NCBI RefSeq assembly: GCF_046630445.1 | Contig: NC_092337.1 | Coordinates: forward strand, 369,883,501 to 369,947,500 | DNA length: 64,000 nt | Reading direction: 5' to 3' | Origin: Rutidosis leptorrhynchoides | Taxonomy: Eukaryota > Streptophyta > Magnoliopsida > Asterales > Asteraceae | Shown: piece after piece, positions 25,185 through 38,220 of the stretch | Numbering within the stretch: position 1 is the first letter of the stretch | Layout: every line of letters begins with the position of its first letter | Notes under the pieces: generated by a model | What the model was told of the DNA's origin: nothing | The model's input: only the letters and a program-made list of their open reading frames with translations | Databases searched by the model: none | Translations under genes and position numbers: made by a program

Positions 25185-26730
25185 AACGGTGGTCTATACC
25201 GACTATTCTGCTCTTAGATACCTATTTTCGAAACAAGATGCCAAACCAAGATTAATCCGTTGGATCTTACTCTTACAAGAGTTCGATATTAAAATTCGAG
25301 ATAAAAAGGGAGCAGAAAATCTCGCCGCTGATCATCTTTCTCGTCTTGAAAATCCCGAATTAGAAGTTCTGAATGAATCGGCTATACAAGATAACTTTCC
25401 TGACAAATATCTATTGAAGATAGATTATAGTGAAATTCCATGGATTGCAGACAATGCAAACTATTTAGTATGTGGATTCCTTGAAAAAGGGTTGTCGTAC
25501 CAAAAACGAAAGAAATTCTTTAGTGATATAAAACACTCTTTCTGGGAAGATCCACATTTGTTTAAAAGTTGTCCCGATAGAATAATACGCCGATGCGTAT
25601 TCGGAGATGAAGCTAGTCAAATCTTAAACCATTGTCATACAGGACCAACAGGAGGGCATTATGGGCCTCAACTCACAGCAAGAAAAGTTTACGATGCTGG
25701 ATTCTATTGGCCTACAATTTTCAAAGATGCACACCTTCTTTGCAAATCCTGTGATGCTTGTCAAAGGGTAGTAAAAATAAGTCAACGTGATGAAATGCCA
25801 CAAAATGTCATTCAAGTATGTGAAGTATTTGACATTTGGGGTATCGACTTTATGGGTCCATTTCTAAAATCTCATAATAATCTCTACATTCTCGTTGCTA
25901 TTGATTATGTATCTAAATGGGCGGAAGCACAAGCTCTCCCAACTAATGATGCACGAGTTGTAGTCAAATTTTTAAAACGTCTTTTTGCAAGGTTTGGAAC
26001 ACCGAAAGCTTTAATACGTGATCGGGGTACTCATTTTTGTAATAATCAACTTGAGAAAGTTCTCAAAAGATATGGAGTAATTCATAAAATCTCAACCGCG
26101 TATCATCCACAAACAAGTGGACAAGTTGAAAATACCAACCGAGCATTAAAACGCATTCTAGAGAAAACCGTAGGATCAAATCCGAAGGAATGGTCCATTA
26201 AATTGGAGGATGCACTCTGGGCTTTTAGAACAGCCTACAAAACTCCAATTGGAACCACACTTTTTAAACTCGTTTACGGAAAAGCATGTCATCTTCCAGT
26301 AGAAATTGAGCACAAAGCATTTTGGGCTTTGAAGACATGTAATCTTGATTTACATGAAGCCGGACGTCTACGGTTAAGTCAGCTAAACGAATTAGAAGAA
26401 TTAAGACATGAAGCATACGAAAATTCGTTGATCTATAAAGAAAGAACAAAGAAATGGCATGATAAAAGAATCAGAAGTTCAAAAGAATTTAAAGAAGGAG
26501 ACAGAGTTCTTCTTTTCAATTCACGATTCAAGCTATTTCCTGGAAAATTGAAATCAAGATGGTCTGGACCATTCATAGTCAAAAGAGTTTTCCCGTATGG
26601 AACAGTAGAGTTAATAAATTCAAATAGGGTTGAATTTAAAGTTAATGGTCACAGAGTTAAACATTACATAGATAATCTAATGGAAGTTGAAGATGAAGTT
26701 AATCACAATTTCGACACCACAGCTAACTAA
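25185..26730 (+). pseudogene. J RNase H C-terminus and integrase
   Basis: The frame continues from upstream as [18 protein letters not shown] (the usual His of YTDH is Tyr here) and AADHLSRLE. The integrase zinc domain is [12 protein letters not shown] ... CKSCDAC (25630-25760). The catalytic triad is visible as Asp in GIDFMGP (about 25845), Asp in IRDRGTHF (about 26015) and Glu in [11 protein letters not shown] (about 26120). The C-terminus [18 protein letters not shown] is SH3-like and there is no chromodomain, consistent with Athila. It ends [12 protein letters not shown] at 26728-26730, the same tail as F. The domain itself is complete and open. Confidence 0.93.
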
Positions 26731-27110
26731 GTGTGGGAAGGTTCGAATCTTTTTAGGGTAATATATATTTCTGTTAGAGTTAGATATTCTGTTTTCGTGT
26801 AGTTTCCGAGAATGGAATCCGAATGGTCTTTCCCTAGCAGACCCTAAAGAACTAGTCTTCTCCTCCCATTCTGAATTTTTATTTTTTTAGGTTTAACGAG
26901 ATGAAGAATTCCTTTGATCTGAACCATGGTCTAATGCTACATGCTATGATTACTAAGCGTAATAATGACACACTTCCAAGTGAACTGGTATCATTCATAA
27001 GAGGCAAAATGGAAGGAGTAAGAAAAGAACTCAGAAAAGATCATCATAAGATACATTTTGGTAAAGGAAAATCAAAATCCGCAACAAAAAGAAGAGCACG
27101 ACACCTTTAA
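26731..27110 (+). other. J post-pol region with a truncated small ORF
   Basis: After pol comes a stretch shared with F (GAGAATGGAATCCGA ... CCCATTCTGAATTTTT) that ends in a T-rich run and TAG, like a splice acceptor. An ORF of 69 codons starts at 26901 (MKNSFDLNHGLMLHAMITKR) and ends in a basic stretch (KGKSKSATKRRARHL). Its stop at 27108-27110 is made at the junction with the truncated 3' LTR, so the ORF is probably cut short. I do not recognise the product. Athila elements can carry an env-like ORF here, but nothing membrane-like is visible. Confidence 0.5.
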
Positions 27111-28378
27111 TTTTAATTTTAATTTTAATAATAAGGGTATGTTAGCGAATGTTGTAAGGGTGTAAGTCGAAATTCTGTCAGTGTAACGCTACGCTATTTT
27201 TAATCATTGTAAGTTATGTTCAACCTTTTTTAATTAATGTCTCGTAGCTAACTTATTATTATGCTTATTTAAGCCGAAGTAATCGTGATGTTGGGCTAAA
27301 ATATTAAGACGGGGTAATTGGGCTTTGTACCATAATTGGGGTTTGAACAAAAGAACGACACTTGTGGAAATTAGACTATGGGCTATTAATGGGCTTTATA
27401 TTTGTTTAATTAAATGATAGTTTGTTAATTTAATATAAAAATTTACAATTTGACGTACCTATAAATAACCATATACACTCGATCGGACACGATGAGCGGG
27501 ATATTTATAAGTACTAATAATCGTTCATTTAACCGGACACGGGAATGGATTAATAGTTAATGGACTTATTAAAACAGGGGTGAATTATGTACAAGGACAC
27601 TTGGCGTAATTATAGTATAAGTCCCCAATTAGTTGGAATATTTGACTTCGAATATAAGGATAATTTGACGAGGACACTCGCACTTTATATTTATGACTGA
27701 TGGACTGTTATGGACAAAAACCAGACGGACATATTGAATAATCCAGGACAAAGGACAATTAACCCATGATAATAAACTAAAATCAACACGTCAAGCATCA
27801 TGATTACGGAAGTTTAAATAAGCATAATTCCTTTATTTCATATTTAATTGCACTTTTAATTATTGCACTTTTATTTACTGTCATTTTATTTAAATGCACT
27901 TTTAATTATCGTACTTTTTAATTATCGCAATTTTATTTATCGTCATTTTATTTATCGCATTTTTATTTATCGCAATTTCATTATCGTTATTTACTTTACG
28001 CTTAAAATTAAGTTATATTTATTTTTACTATTTTACATTAGGTTTTAACTGCGACTTAAGTTTTAAAATCGACAAACCGGTCATTAAACTGTAAAAACCC
28101 CCTTTTATAATAATACTACTACTTATATATATTTATATTTTTACAAATATAGTTTTTAAAAATATAGCGTTAAACTTGGCTAAGATTCCTGTGGAACGAA
28201 CCGGAGTTACTAAAAATTACACTACTGTACGATTAGGTACACTGCCTATAAGTGTTGTAGCAAGGTTTAGGTATATCCATTCTATAAATAAATAAATATC
28301 TTGTGTAAAATTGTATTGTATTTAATAGTATTTTGTAGTAAAAATACTACTATTTTGTACCCCTTCGCTTTAACATCA
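27109..28378 (+). repeat. J 3' LTR, 5'-truncated
   Basis: Matches 15047-16319 of the 5' LTR from TTTTAATTTTAATAATAAGGG to the final TAACATCA with only scattered changes. The first about 700 bases (start, palindromes, TATA box, AT tract) and the polypurine tract are missing, so a deletion removed the end of the internal region and the LTR start together. Confidence 0.9.
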
Positions 28379-28383
28379 GGCAC
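28379..28383 (+). repeat. Target site duplication of J, right copy
   Basis: GGCAC, identical to 14330-14334. F gag resumes here (proline-rich PYRPPIPF). Confidence 0.95.
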
Positions 28384-29383
28384 CATACAGACCACCCATC
28401 CCATTTTCAAGAAAATGAGTTGAGTATGAGCAAGTAATAGGTAATAAAGTTTGTGATACCTCTGGAAAGAAGAAGAAGAATAAGAAAGTGCAAGAAACAA
28501 AAACCGTAGAAGTAAACCCGGTGAAGACAGTTCTACCAAAACCTCCACCAAGGTTGGGTGATCTGGGTGAATTTATTGTTCCTTGTCTACTTAGTGATTG
28601 TGTCATGTATGATGCACTAGCAGATTTAGGTGCAAGTGTGAGTGTTATGCCTCTTTCATTATATAAGAGATTAGGAGTAGGTGATTTAAGTCCAACGGAG
28701 ATGAGTGTTCGACTCTTTGATCAAACCATTAGGCACCCAGTTGGAATTGCTGACAACCTACCGTTTAAGTAGGTAATTTAACCTTTCTAGTCGAATTTAT
28801 TGTCATTGACATAGAAGATGACTCAAACATTCCTCTAATTTTAGGTCGACCATTCTTAGCGTCCACCGGGGCGTTATTTGATGTAAGAGAGGGTAGAATG
28901 ACACTTAGTAATGATGAAAAATCGATCACCTTTGTGAGTCGAAAGTCTAAATCTCCATCAACCAAAATTGTTGAACCAACAAAAACGATTGATAAGAACC
29001 ATATTGTTTTACCAACTCCAACGGTAGTGCTTAGCAATAATAAAACGCCTAAGAGTGGGGAAGATGAAGTAACACCTAATGATGACTTGATAACAAAGAA
29101 CCCCATTGTTGATACAAAATTAAATGACCCCGTTATTTACAGTTCAATGAAGAAACTTATTAAACAGATTCGCGATGCTAGAACCAAGGGGAACTTTAAG
29201 TTATGTAACCGGTTAGTACCCAATCTATCACCTAAAGAAAAGGCGAAACTAGTTGAATTTGTGGATATCACACAGGAATCCGACCAATGGCTTAAAGAAA
29301 AAGTCACAGATATGCAAGTTGATTATGGTCCAAAAGAAATTGACGATGAAGTTAATCACAATTTCGACACCACAGCTAACTAA
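28384..29383 (+). pseudogene. F gag end, protease-like domain and C-terminal tail
   Basis: Reading resumes in a Pro-rich linker. A Lys-rich part and RLGDLGEFIVPCLL precede the retropepsin ALADLGASVSVMPLSLYKRL near 28610, and NIPLILGRPFLASTGALFDV lies near 28830. Stops occur near 28423 and at 28770-28772, the latter with a frame change. The last 160 codons (from 28898) are open and end with [16 protein letters not shown] at 29383. No RT, RNase H or integrase lies between protease and this tail, so the element depends on another for these functions, or is a deletion product. Confidence 0.85.
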
Positions 29384-29881
29384 GTGTGGGGAGATTCAAA
29401 TATTCTAAAAAGAAAATACTGTCTAGAGTTAGTTGTTCTGTTCTCGTGTAGTTCCGAGAATGGAATCCGATTGGTCTTTTCCACTAGTAAACACTAAAGA
29501 ACTAGTTTTCTCCCCCCATTCTGAATTTTTTTTGTTTTGTAGGTTTTATATGAAATTAATATGCATTTTTAAATTTAAGTTTTGTGTGAATTCAAAAACA
29601 AAATTTACTTTATTTCATTAAATTTAAAAAATGATTTCTAAAATTCGTCGTAAGTTAAAGACTAGGTCATGGAACCGAAATTGCTTTACCCGAGGACGGG
29701 GCTAAAAATTTTGTTATCATTATTTTTAATTTTATTGATCTAAAGTATGCCAAAAAAAAATTAAAAAACCCGAAAATCTTTGTTTTTAAAACAATCGCTT
29801 TAAAAATGACACATTTTAAATTTTGTCGAGGGACGGACTAGGTAAACATACCGAAACTACCTAAAGTAAAAGGAAACAAAA
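29384..29881 (+). other. F 3' untranslated region up to the B insertion
   Basis: Non-coding. The first 170 bases parallel the post-pol region of J, including the pyrimidine tract and a TTTTGTAG acceptor-like end near 29540. No TGATAATGC LTR start is found before B begins at 29882, so the F 3' LTR is outside the window. Confidence 0.7.
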
Positions 29882-30805
29882 TGAAATGTCCCGTTCATAT
29901 TAATTATAAATGTTTCATATTAATTGGTTTCGTTGCGAGGTTTTGACCTCTATATGAGACATTTTTCAAATCTTGCATTCGTTTTTAAAAACAACCATAA
30001 CCTTTATTATTGAATAAGGGTCTTAATGACATAATTTAGATTGTCTATCAAAGACAATCTACTCAAATAAATAAGTTTTTACACAACCCATTATAACATG
30101 ATCAAATATATTACAACAAACACTCCGAATGCAAGTTTAAACAATATAAACAATTATGCCGACTCCAAATCTTGACCTTGGGATGGCATACAATAGCGAA
30201 AGCGTTTTTAATATTCACCTGAGAAATAACATGCTTAAAACGTCAACAAAAATGTTGGTGAGTCATAGGTTTAATTTCTATATAATAATCATAATATTTA
30301 ATAAGCCACAAGATTTCATTTAATTAAATGCGCAGGATCATTACGACTGCAAAAAAAAAAATCATTCATACAATGAGTCGCCTGGTAACCGACCTTAACA
30401 TAGAGCGCTTAAGATATCTGGCATCATACATTCCACTATTCAAATGTATGACAAGAACCCTTCGAAGTACTAAAGCATTTCCACTATTCAAAAATGGGGG
30501 TGGTTGGTGCCCGTAGATCTACCTTTAGGATTCGTGTCAATTAGTGTTTTTCACTAATTCTTAGGTTACCAAGCATAATAATAATAAGTACAGATATCCG
30601 GTATAACAAAACAATCGTAGAATGTAGTTTCATGAACTTGTGCTTATTTTGTAAAATATTTATAAATTTTGCATGTATTCTCATCCCAAAATAATTTAGA
30701 TAGTAAAAATGGGACTATAACTCACTTGTGATGATTTCCGAATAGATGGTGGTAAGACTTGGCCTTTGACAAATTCACGAACCTAATAATAATATTGTTG
30801 TGTCA

Positions 30806-30865
<60 letters not shown>

Positions 30866-33197
30866 TATTCAATACTTATGATACTTGTGATAATTTTAAT
30901 TGTCCATTATTAGTAGTCCAACGTTCGTAGTCCAATAGTCCAACAGTATAAATATATATATAAATATAAATGCGTATATTGTGTTAGAATTCCTAACACT
31001 ATAATATATTGTCTTAATATAATAAGACACATAATATGTATATTGTCTGAAGCAATCCGCGACCCATTGTATACATGTCTCAGGCTCGATCACAACTCAA
31101 AGTATATAATATTTTGGAATCCACTTCGACCCACAACTAACTCAAAATTACTGCCAATGGTGTCTTATAGTTCGTTCTAATAATATATATAGAAGAAATC
31201 AAAATGATATGTCAAAACGCTGTATACGGATCCACGGTGATCAAGTCATATATATATATGGTGCCTTACGATCTTTATTAAGACTATAATATATTGTCGT
31301 AGAACTTAATCACGACTATTATAAATTGTATTTCCATAAGTTCGGGAACAAGACATGTATAAATACATGTAGGATACAAGGTAAGTTAGCTAGGATAAGG
31401 TTAGCATCCATTTTTATGAATCATGTCCGTAGCTAAAAATTAAGAAAAATATCCAATTTTGTTTTACCCATAATTTCTTCGTTACAAATCCGTTTTGAGT
31501 GATTCGAGGTGCCATGGTTTCGTATCAAACTCAACATTATTAATCTTAACAGATAAAGTATAGGTTTATAGTTAAAAATACAGCTTAGGTGTCAAATAAG
31601 AGAAGATAGTCATATCCATCGTAAGAACGACATCTTGATGACTCTTTTGAAAAATATACTTCCACTTAGAGTTTAACCATGGATTTTGGATATATTTCAT
31701 ATCCATATAAAATAAGATTTTTCACTAAAGGAAATCTTTTAATTCAAAGTTTAATATAGGTTTTTAAAATTAAACCCAAAACAGCCCCCGTTCGACTAAG
31801 ACGGCGTATATTCGATTTTAAGGTGTTCTTCGTGTTTACAAGTTTTATATCCTTATGTTAGCTTGACATATAGTCATAATACATGTGTTGAAGTATTTTA
31901 AAAGTCAAGTTAGAAGGATTAAGTTTATTTGCAAACAAGTTTAGAAATAATCTAAACTATGTTCTTGTTGTTATTAGTTATAACTCAAAATAAGATAGCT
32001 ATATGAATATGAATCAAACGAGATTTTGAACAAAGCTATTACCTCAACTTACTAGGGTACAACTACTGGAAAAGATAGTAAATAATCTTTAGCTCAAAGG
32101 TAGCTTTGATGGCTTGAAATTCTTGAAGTAGAACCATGGAATCAACAAAAGTTTCAAGTAAAAAATCTATCTTGATTTAAGATAGTTATGATTATATGAA
32201 TTGAACCAAAGCTTGAATATGTTTATTACCATGATTATAAGATGTAAAGCTACTGATATGAAGGTAGGATTATGGATTCTAAAGAGTTGTGGAGTTGGAT
32301 TGAAAGATTGGAAGTAAACTTGTACACTTGGAAGGTTATCTTGATATGTTCTTGATGAAGCTTTGTTATGTTGATTATAACTTGGATTTTTGAGACTAAT
32401 ACTTGCTGAATTGAATGGAGGTTTAAGAGAGTGTTTGAGTATGTGTTTAGAGATTAAAATGATGTAGTTAATTGAATGAAATGGATGGGTATATAACCCC
32501 TAAAATGGCGTGAACTATGGGGGGAACAAAAACAAAATTCAAGTTTGTTATTTTGTATAAATTTCCATGCTAGCATCCAATTAAGGTTACCTCTCTTTGA
32601 GGACAGAATCTTGGGCTGATTAGATGGTATTTTGATGTGTATATACCAATAGGATATATATCTAAGAGTTGTGTATGAATGTATGATACGGGTATACATA
32701 CCGAATGAATACGAATAGAATTCTTGATAAAATTGAATGAGAAAATGAGTATAGCTATCTTTATTGAGTATAAATATATTGATATATGTTATTAAGTCTT
32801 TCAAAAGTGTATTAATACATATTAATACAATACATATACATACATTTTAATTTAGAAGTTATTACAACGTTAATCGTTATATATATGTATATAGTCTTGA
32901 AGTCTTTAAGTTAGTAATCTCATTTTATGTATATAACCAATTGTTATTATATGGAATGAGATACTTAAATATCATTTTATCAAATCATAAGTATATATAT
33001 CCATATATACATCATTATATAATTATTTCGAGTTATAACGTTCGTGAATCGTCAGACAGACTGGGTGGCCAAACATTTGTATAAAATTCATTTCAAATAA
33101 CCAAGTCTTAATGAGTTTGATTGCTTAACATGTTGGAATCATTAATTATGTAAATATTAATCTTCTATATATTAGCGGAAAAATCCGGGTCGTTACA
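29882..33197 (-). repeat. B 3' LTR (3316 bp)
   Basis: On the minus strand it starts TGTAACGACCCGGATTTTTCC at 33197 and ends GGGACATTTCA at 29882. It aligns by eye with the A and E LTRs along most of its length. It includes the hairpin and CAG|GTGAAT site (30216-30258) and the terminal GAGGT...ACCTC hairpin (about 29936-29953). The left flank CAAAA is the presumed target site. Confidence 0.9.
30809..30861 (+). repeat. (AT)n microsatellite in the B LTR
   Basis: About 53 bp of TA repeats. Confidence 0.95.
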
Positions 33198-33210
33198 TTA
33201 TACACCCGTT
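33198..33210 (-). promoter_or_regulatory. B polypurine tract (eroded)
   Basis: Reverse complement AACGGGTGTATAA adjoins the LTR, compared with AACGGGTAGGTAC in A. The G-run after the first GGG is lost by mutation. Confidence 0.6.
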
Positions 33211-33229
33211 AAATTAAATTTCATCCCGA

Positions 33230-34496
33230 AATTTAGAATAGTACCTAGTTGACGTGCGATATCGGGAAACAAATGTGGGTACTTCAGCTTCATTTGGTCT
33301 TCTCATTCCCAAGTAAATTTAGGTCCTCTACGAGCATTCCATCGAACCTTAACGATTGGTATCTTACTTTGTTTGAGTCGTTTGACCTCACGATCCATAA
33401 TTTTGACGGGTTCTTCGACAAAATTTAGTTTCTCGTCAATTTTAGTCTCATCTAAAGGAATAATGAGATCTTCGGTAGCTAGGCATTTCTTCAGGTTTGA
33501 AACATGAAAGGTGTTGTGAATCTTTTCTAATTGTGGAGGTAGCTCAAGTCGATAGGCCACCGGTCCAATACGTTTTTCAATCTTGAATGGCCCAATGTAT
33601 CTTGGGCTCAATTTCCCCCGCTTTTCAAAAAGAATAACACCTTTCCAAGGTGATACCTTAAGCATAACCATATCACCTTCCTCAAACTTTAAAGGTTTTC
33701 TTCTAACATCCGCATAGCTCTTTTGTCAACTCCGGGATGTTTTCAATTGTTGTTGAATCTGAATGATTTTATCAGTGGTTTCTTGGATAATTTCCGGACC
33801 TGTAATCTGTTTATCCCCCACATCACTCCAACAAATTGGAGACCTGCACTTCCTACCATAAAGTGCCTCGAATGGTGCCGCCTCAATACTAGAATGATAG
33901 CTGTTGTTGTAGGAAAACTCAGCTAATGGTAGATGTCGATCCCAACTGCTTCCAAAATCAATAACACATGCTCGTAGCATGTCTTCGAGTATCTGAATCC
34001 TCCTTTCACTCTGCCCATCAGTTTGTGTATGATAGGCAGTACTTAAATCTAGACGAGTTCCCAACGCTTCGTGTAATGCCTGCCAAAATCTGGAAGTAAA
34101 TCTGCTATCACGATCAGAGATAATAGATATTGGTATACCATGTCTAGAAACAACTTCTTTCAGGTATAATCGTGCTAATTTCTCTATACCATCCTCTTCT
34201 TTTATTGGCAGAAAATGTGTTGACTTAGTAAGACAATCGACAATTACCCAAATCATATCATAACCACCTGCGGTTCTCGGTAACTTAGCAATGAAATCCA
34301 TGGTAATGTTTTCCCATTTCCATTCTGGGATTTCAGGTTGTTGGAGTAGACCCGATGGTTTCTGATGCTCAGCTTTGACTTTAGAACAAGTCAAACATGC
34401 TCCTACATATGTGGCTATATCGGCCTTCATTCCTGGCCACCAAAAGTTTCTCTCGAGGTCTTGGTACATTTTCCCCGCTCCGGGATGTATTGAATA
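33230..34496 (-). pseudogene. B integrase and chromodomain
   Basis: Reading leftwards, the HHCC domain continues from [20 protein letters not shown] to [11 protein letters not shown]. The triad is complete: Asp in MDFIAKLP, Asp in SDRDSRF, Glu in GQSERRIQ (about 34010). The C-terminus has [13 protein letters not shown] and a chromodomain-like [20 protein letters not shown] ... RRGPKFTWE, followed by a TGA and then EDQMKLKYPHLF. Three stops break it: 34497-34499, near 33724 and 33301-33303. This copy shows what is missing in A. Confidence 0.92.
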
Positions 34497-35955
34497 TCAT
34501 GTTTTATGTGCTTCATCAAGTACCACTTTCCTCAAATCCCCATTCTTTGGTATCCAAATTCTTTCAGCTAAATACCTGGTTTCATCTTCCCGAATATTAA
34601 GCTGCTTTTCTAATCCTTTGGGTATTTCCCTTTCAAAACTTCTTTCCTTCAAAACCTCCTGTTGTGCCTCTTTTATTTGAGTAGTAAGATTAGTATGAAT
34701 AATCATGTTCATAGCTTTTACTCGAATAGGTTCTCTTTCCTTTTGACTCAAGGCATCGGCTACCACATTTGCTTTCCCCGGGTGGTAACGGATTTCACAA
34801 TCATAATCATTTAGCAGCTCAACCCACCTACGCTGCCTCATATTTAGTTGCTTTTGATTTAAAATATGTTGGAGACTTTTGTGGTCGGTGTACACGAGAA
34901 ACTTGACCCCATATAGATAATGTCTCCATATCTTTAATGCAAAAACAACGGCGCCCAATTCCAGATCATGTGTGGTGTAGTTTTGTTCATGAATTTTGAG
35001 TTGTCGAGAAGCATATGCAATCACCTTCTTCCGTTGCATAAGAACACACCCAAAACCTATTCTTGATGCGTCGTAGTAGATAACAAAATCTTCCATTCCG
35101 TCAGGTAACGATAAAATAGGTGCCGTAGTCAACTTCTTTTTCAACAATTGGAAGACACCCGCTTGTTCGGAAGTCCATTCATACTTCTTCCCCTTGTGTG
35201 TCAAGGCAGTTAAAGGTTTGGCTACTCGGGAGAAATCTTGAATAAATCTCCTATAATAACCGGCTAAACCCAAAAATTGACGTATTTGTGTTGGAGTTTT
35301 TGGGGTTTCCCAATTTTTGATGGCTTCGATCTTGGCGGGATCAACTTTGATTCCATTACTACTGACTACGTGGCCAAGAAATTGTACATTTAACCAAAAA
35401 GCGCACTTAGAGAATTTTGCATAAAGTTGTTCTTTTCTTAACAACTCTAATACAAGTCTCAAGTGTTGTTCGTGTTCTTGGTTATTCTTTGAATAGATAA
35501 GAATGTCATCAATAAAGACAATAACAAACTTATCTAAATATGAACTACATACTCGGTGCATGAGATCCATGAAAACTGCGGGTGCATTGGTTAGACCGAA
35601 TGGCATAACCATGAATTCGTAATGGCCATAACGAGTTATGAAGGCTATTTTTGGTATATCGGCTTCTTTAACCCTCAGTTGATGATAACCCGACCTTAAG
35701 TCGATTTTGGAGTATACGCTCGAACCTTGGAGTTGATCAAATAGGTCATCGATTCGGGGTAAAGGGTATCGGTTTTTGATGGTTACTTTGTTCAGCTCAC
35801 GGTAATCGATACACATGCAAAAAGACCCATCTTTCTTTTTAACGAACAAAATTGGAGCTCCTCAAGGTGACGTACTCGGTCAGATAAAACCACGTTCTAA
35901 TAATTCTTGTAGCTGACTTTGTAATTCTTTCATTTTGGTGGGTGCAAGTCTATAT
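34497..35955 (-). pseudogene. B reverse transcriptase and RNase H
   Basis: An open segment of 450 codons (35849-34497) after a stop in the SP-W-GAP motif (TGA near 35861). RT motifs: [43 protein letters not shown] and catalytic [12 protein letters not shown]. RNase H motifs: [27 protein letters not shown] and [10 protein letters not shown]. The upstream part ends at 35955 where C is inserted. Catalytic residues are kept except that the first RNase H block reads YYDAS instead of YCDAS, which leaves the Asp. Confidence 0.93.
35951..35955 (+). repeat. Target site duplication of C, left copy
   Basis: TATAT, repeated at 44877-44881. Confidence 0.9.
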
Positions 35956-38201
35956 TATAACAATCCTCACTTTTTGACTTCTGAAATTACTGAAATGACC
36001 CTAGGGTTTACTGTCTGACTATACGTATTAATTATTTAAGGGTTGTTATATACACAATCAATTTAACGTTGACCAAATAATAAATTTTTATTCGACACTC
36101 ACTGCTAATTAAAATTTATGCATTTCAGTAATATTATTTATAACTATTAATCTATAAGTAATAAATAAAAAGTGACATTTATATAAATAATAAAACAATT
36201 GGGAACTAAATAAAAATAAATACAAGTCATGAATTAGTAAAAAGAAAATAATACTTATCATGTAGTAAATGTAAAAAATAATAGTAATAATAATAATAAT
36301 AAGAGTAATAATAATGAGACTAAAGAATCTTAAACAATTACATCCTTATGTTGACTAAAAATAAAGTATAAACTAGTACATCCTTATGTTGACTAATTAT
36401 AAACTAGTACCACCTTTTGTTGACTAAAAATTATAAAACAAAATAAAATCATTAATTAGAACATTCTTATGTTGACTAACACTCTAATACTTGCACTATA
36501 TAAACACTCCTAGACTCCTAGTTTCTCATTCACAAATCACACCAAAACCCTCTCTCAAAAACAATCTCTCCCTCTCCCTCTCTTGTGGTATTCGGATCTT
36601 CAAGCTTGTTCTTCATGTTCTTCAAGAATCTTCAAGGAGTTCTTCAAGATTTTCAAGGCTTTGATCTTCCATCTTCATCGTGTTCATCTTTTCTTTGTTA
36701 ATTATCTTGAATCTTCAAAGGTATAACATAAACCCTAAACTATTTACATAAACTTTAATCTTTGTTAATTCATATTCATATTATAAACTTGTTATTCATA
36801 AGTATATACATAAACATACCTAGATTTATATATACATATATACATGTAAAAAAATATATTTTTATATATATATACATATATATACGAATTACATATACAT
36901 ATACATATACATATTAAAACCTTAAACCCTAATACTACTTATACTAGTACTTAACATGTATACACTATTACTATTACTATTACTAGCACCTATAACCTAC
37001 TACTTATATTGTAGCACAAAAACATTTTGAGATATGTATTAGAGATGTATAGATCTTCGAACTTTCTTGACGAATGGTTTCTACGAGATTTTAGGCAGAG
37101 GGTTTGGATTTCCGATTTAAAGGGTCCTATGGCTCAAGCCCCTAGATCTAAATTAGCCATTCGAAGGGAAAGGGGTGATTGGAAGCTTATCTAATACAGC
37201 AAGTATCCTAAAATGGAAAACACTCATAAAAGTAGAAACTCTCTAGTCATAGAAACTTAGTAAAATAAGAAACTTTCTAAAAATGAAAACTTTATAAAAA
37301 TAGTAACTTACTAGGAATAGAAACTTAGTAAAACAAACTATACTTAAACACATACTTAAACTTAAACATGGGCAAAACACTTAACTACTCTTAAATGTCA
37401 ATAGGTTGACTTTCCTGCTCACTCGTTCAACTCTTTATTCCGAGGAATAACTCTCTCTCTAATTACTAAGGTGAATTCATAGCCCCACTCTTTATTGCTA
37501 GCAAACTTATTTAACTTTTTGGGGTGAGACACATGCTGCTTTTACTATTTACAATTTAGACACAAGTACCAACTGTTAAAACTATGTTATACCCGGCTAT
37601 GTCCGACTAAGTCCCTACAGTGATATTTTTAAGTGCTGCGGCATGCTTATTTATTGGGGGTAGGCCTATCGGGAGTAACGTCCCCGATACATTTGACTAA
37701 GTCTTTGTATTACTTGATAATGAAATTAAACCGACAAGGACAGACACAACTTGTCACGGGGCAAACTTGAATGTTTAGTCTAAATATCACGCACTGGCAT
37801 AACTTTTGGATCTGCGAGATCTACTTTTTAATCCTGCAGGAGATCAACTTTATAACTAAATCTTGTGGTCTAAAAACAACGATAACTACTTTTGTTAAAC
37901 CTATGAACTTCACTCAACCTTTTTGGTTGACACTTTAGCATGTTTTGTCTCAGGTGATGTTTAATTCAAGCTTTCCTATCTACTGCTTATGTGATGCTAC
38001 TTGGACATAGGATCAAGAGATTGTCGCATTTATTACTACTGCATTTAAACAATTACATATTTCTTTTGTAACGACATTTCATTTTCCGCTGCGTACTCAT
38101 TCCAGTTAATTTTATCATTTAGTATTGTTCTCGTATTATAATATGTTGGTTTATTTGATATTAGTAACGTTTCTTCCAGACCCTATTGGGAGGACATTAC
38201 A
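35956..38201 (+). repeat. C 5' LTR (2246 bp)
   Basis: Starts TATAACAATCCTCAC (TA instead of the usual TG) and ends GAGGACATTACA. A clear TATA box (36497-36504) is followed by CT-rich leader sequence. It has the hairpin TCAACCTTTTTGGTTGA and CTCAG|GTGATG at 37912-37957. Confidence 0.95.
36497..36504 (+). promoter_or_regulatory. TATA box of the C 5' LTR
   Basis: TATATAAA in the context ACTATATAAACACTCC, with CTCTCTC-rich sequence from about 36550. The same box is at 43183-43190 in the 3' LTR. Confidence 0.7.
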
Positions 38202-38204
38202 GAT

Positions 38205-38220
38205 TGGTATCAGATCCAGG
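38205..38220 (+). promoter_or_regulatory. C primer binding site (initiator tRNA-Met type)
   Basis: TGGTATCAGATCCAGG three bases after the LTR. It matches the TGGTATCAGAGC primer site of many plant elements with one change (AGAT for AGAG). Confidence 0.85.

Noticed and set aside
36920..36935. Telomere-like CCTTAAACCCTAA in the C LTR
   Set aside because: Fewer than two exact CCCTAAA units; also present in the other LTR copy. No telomeric array.
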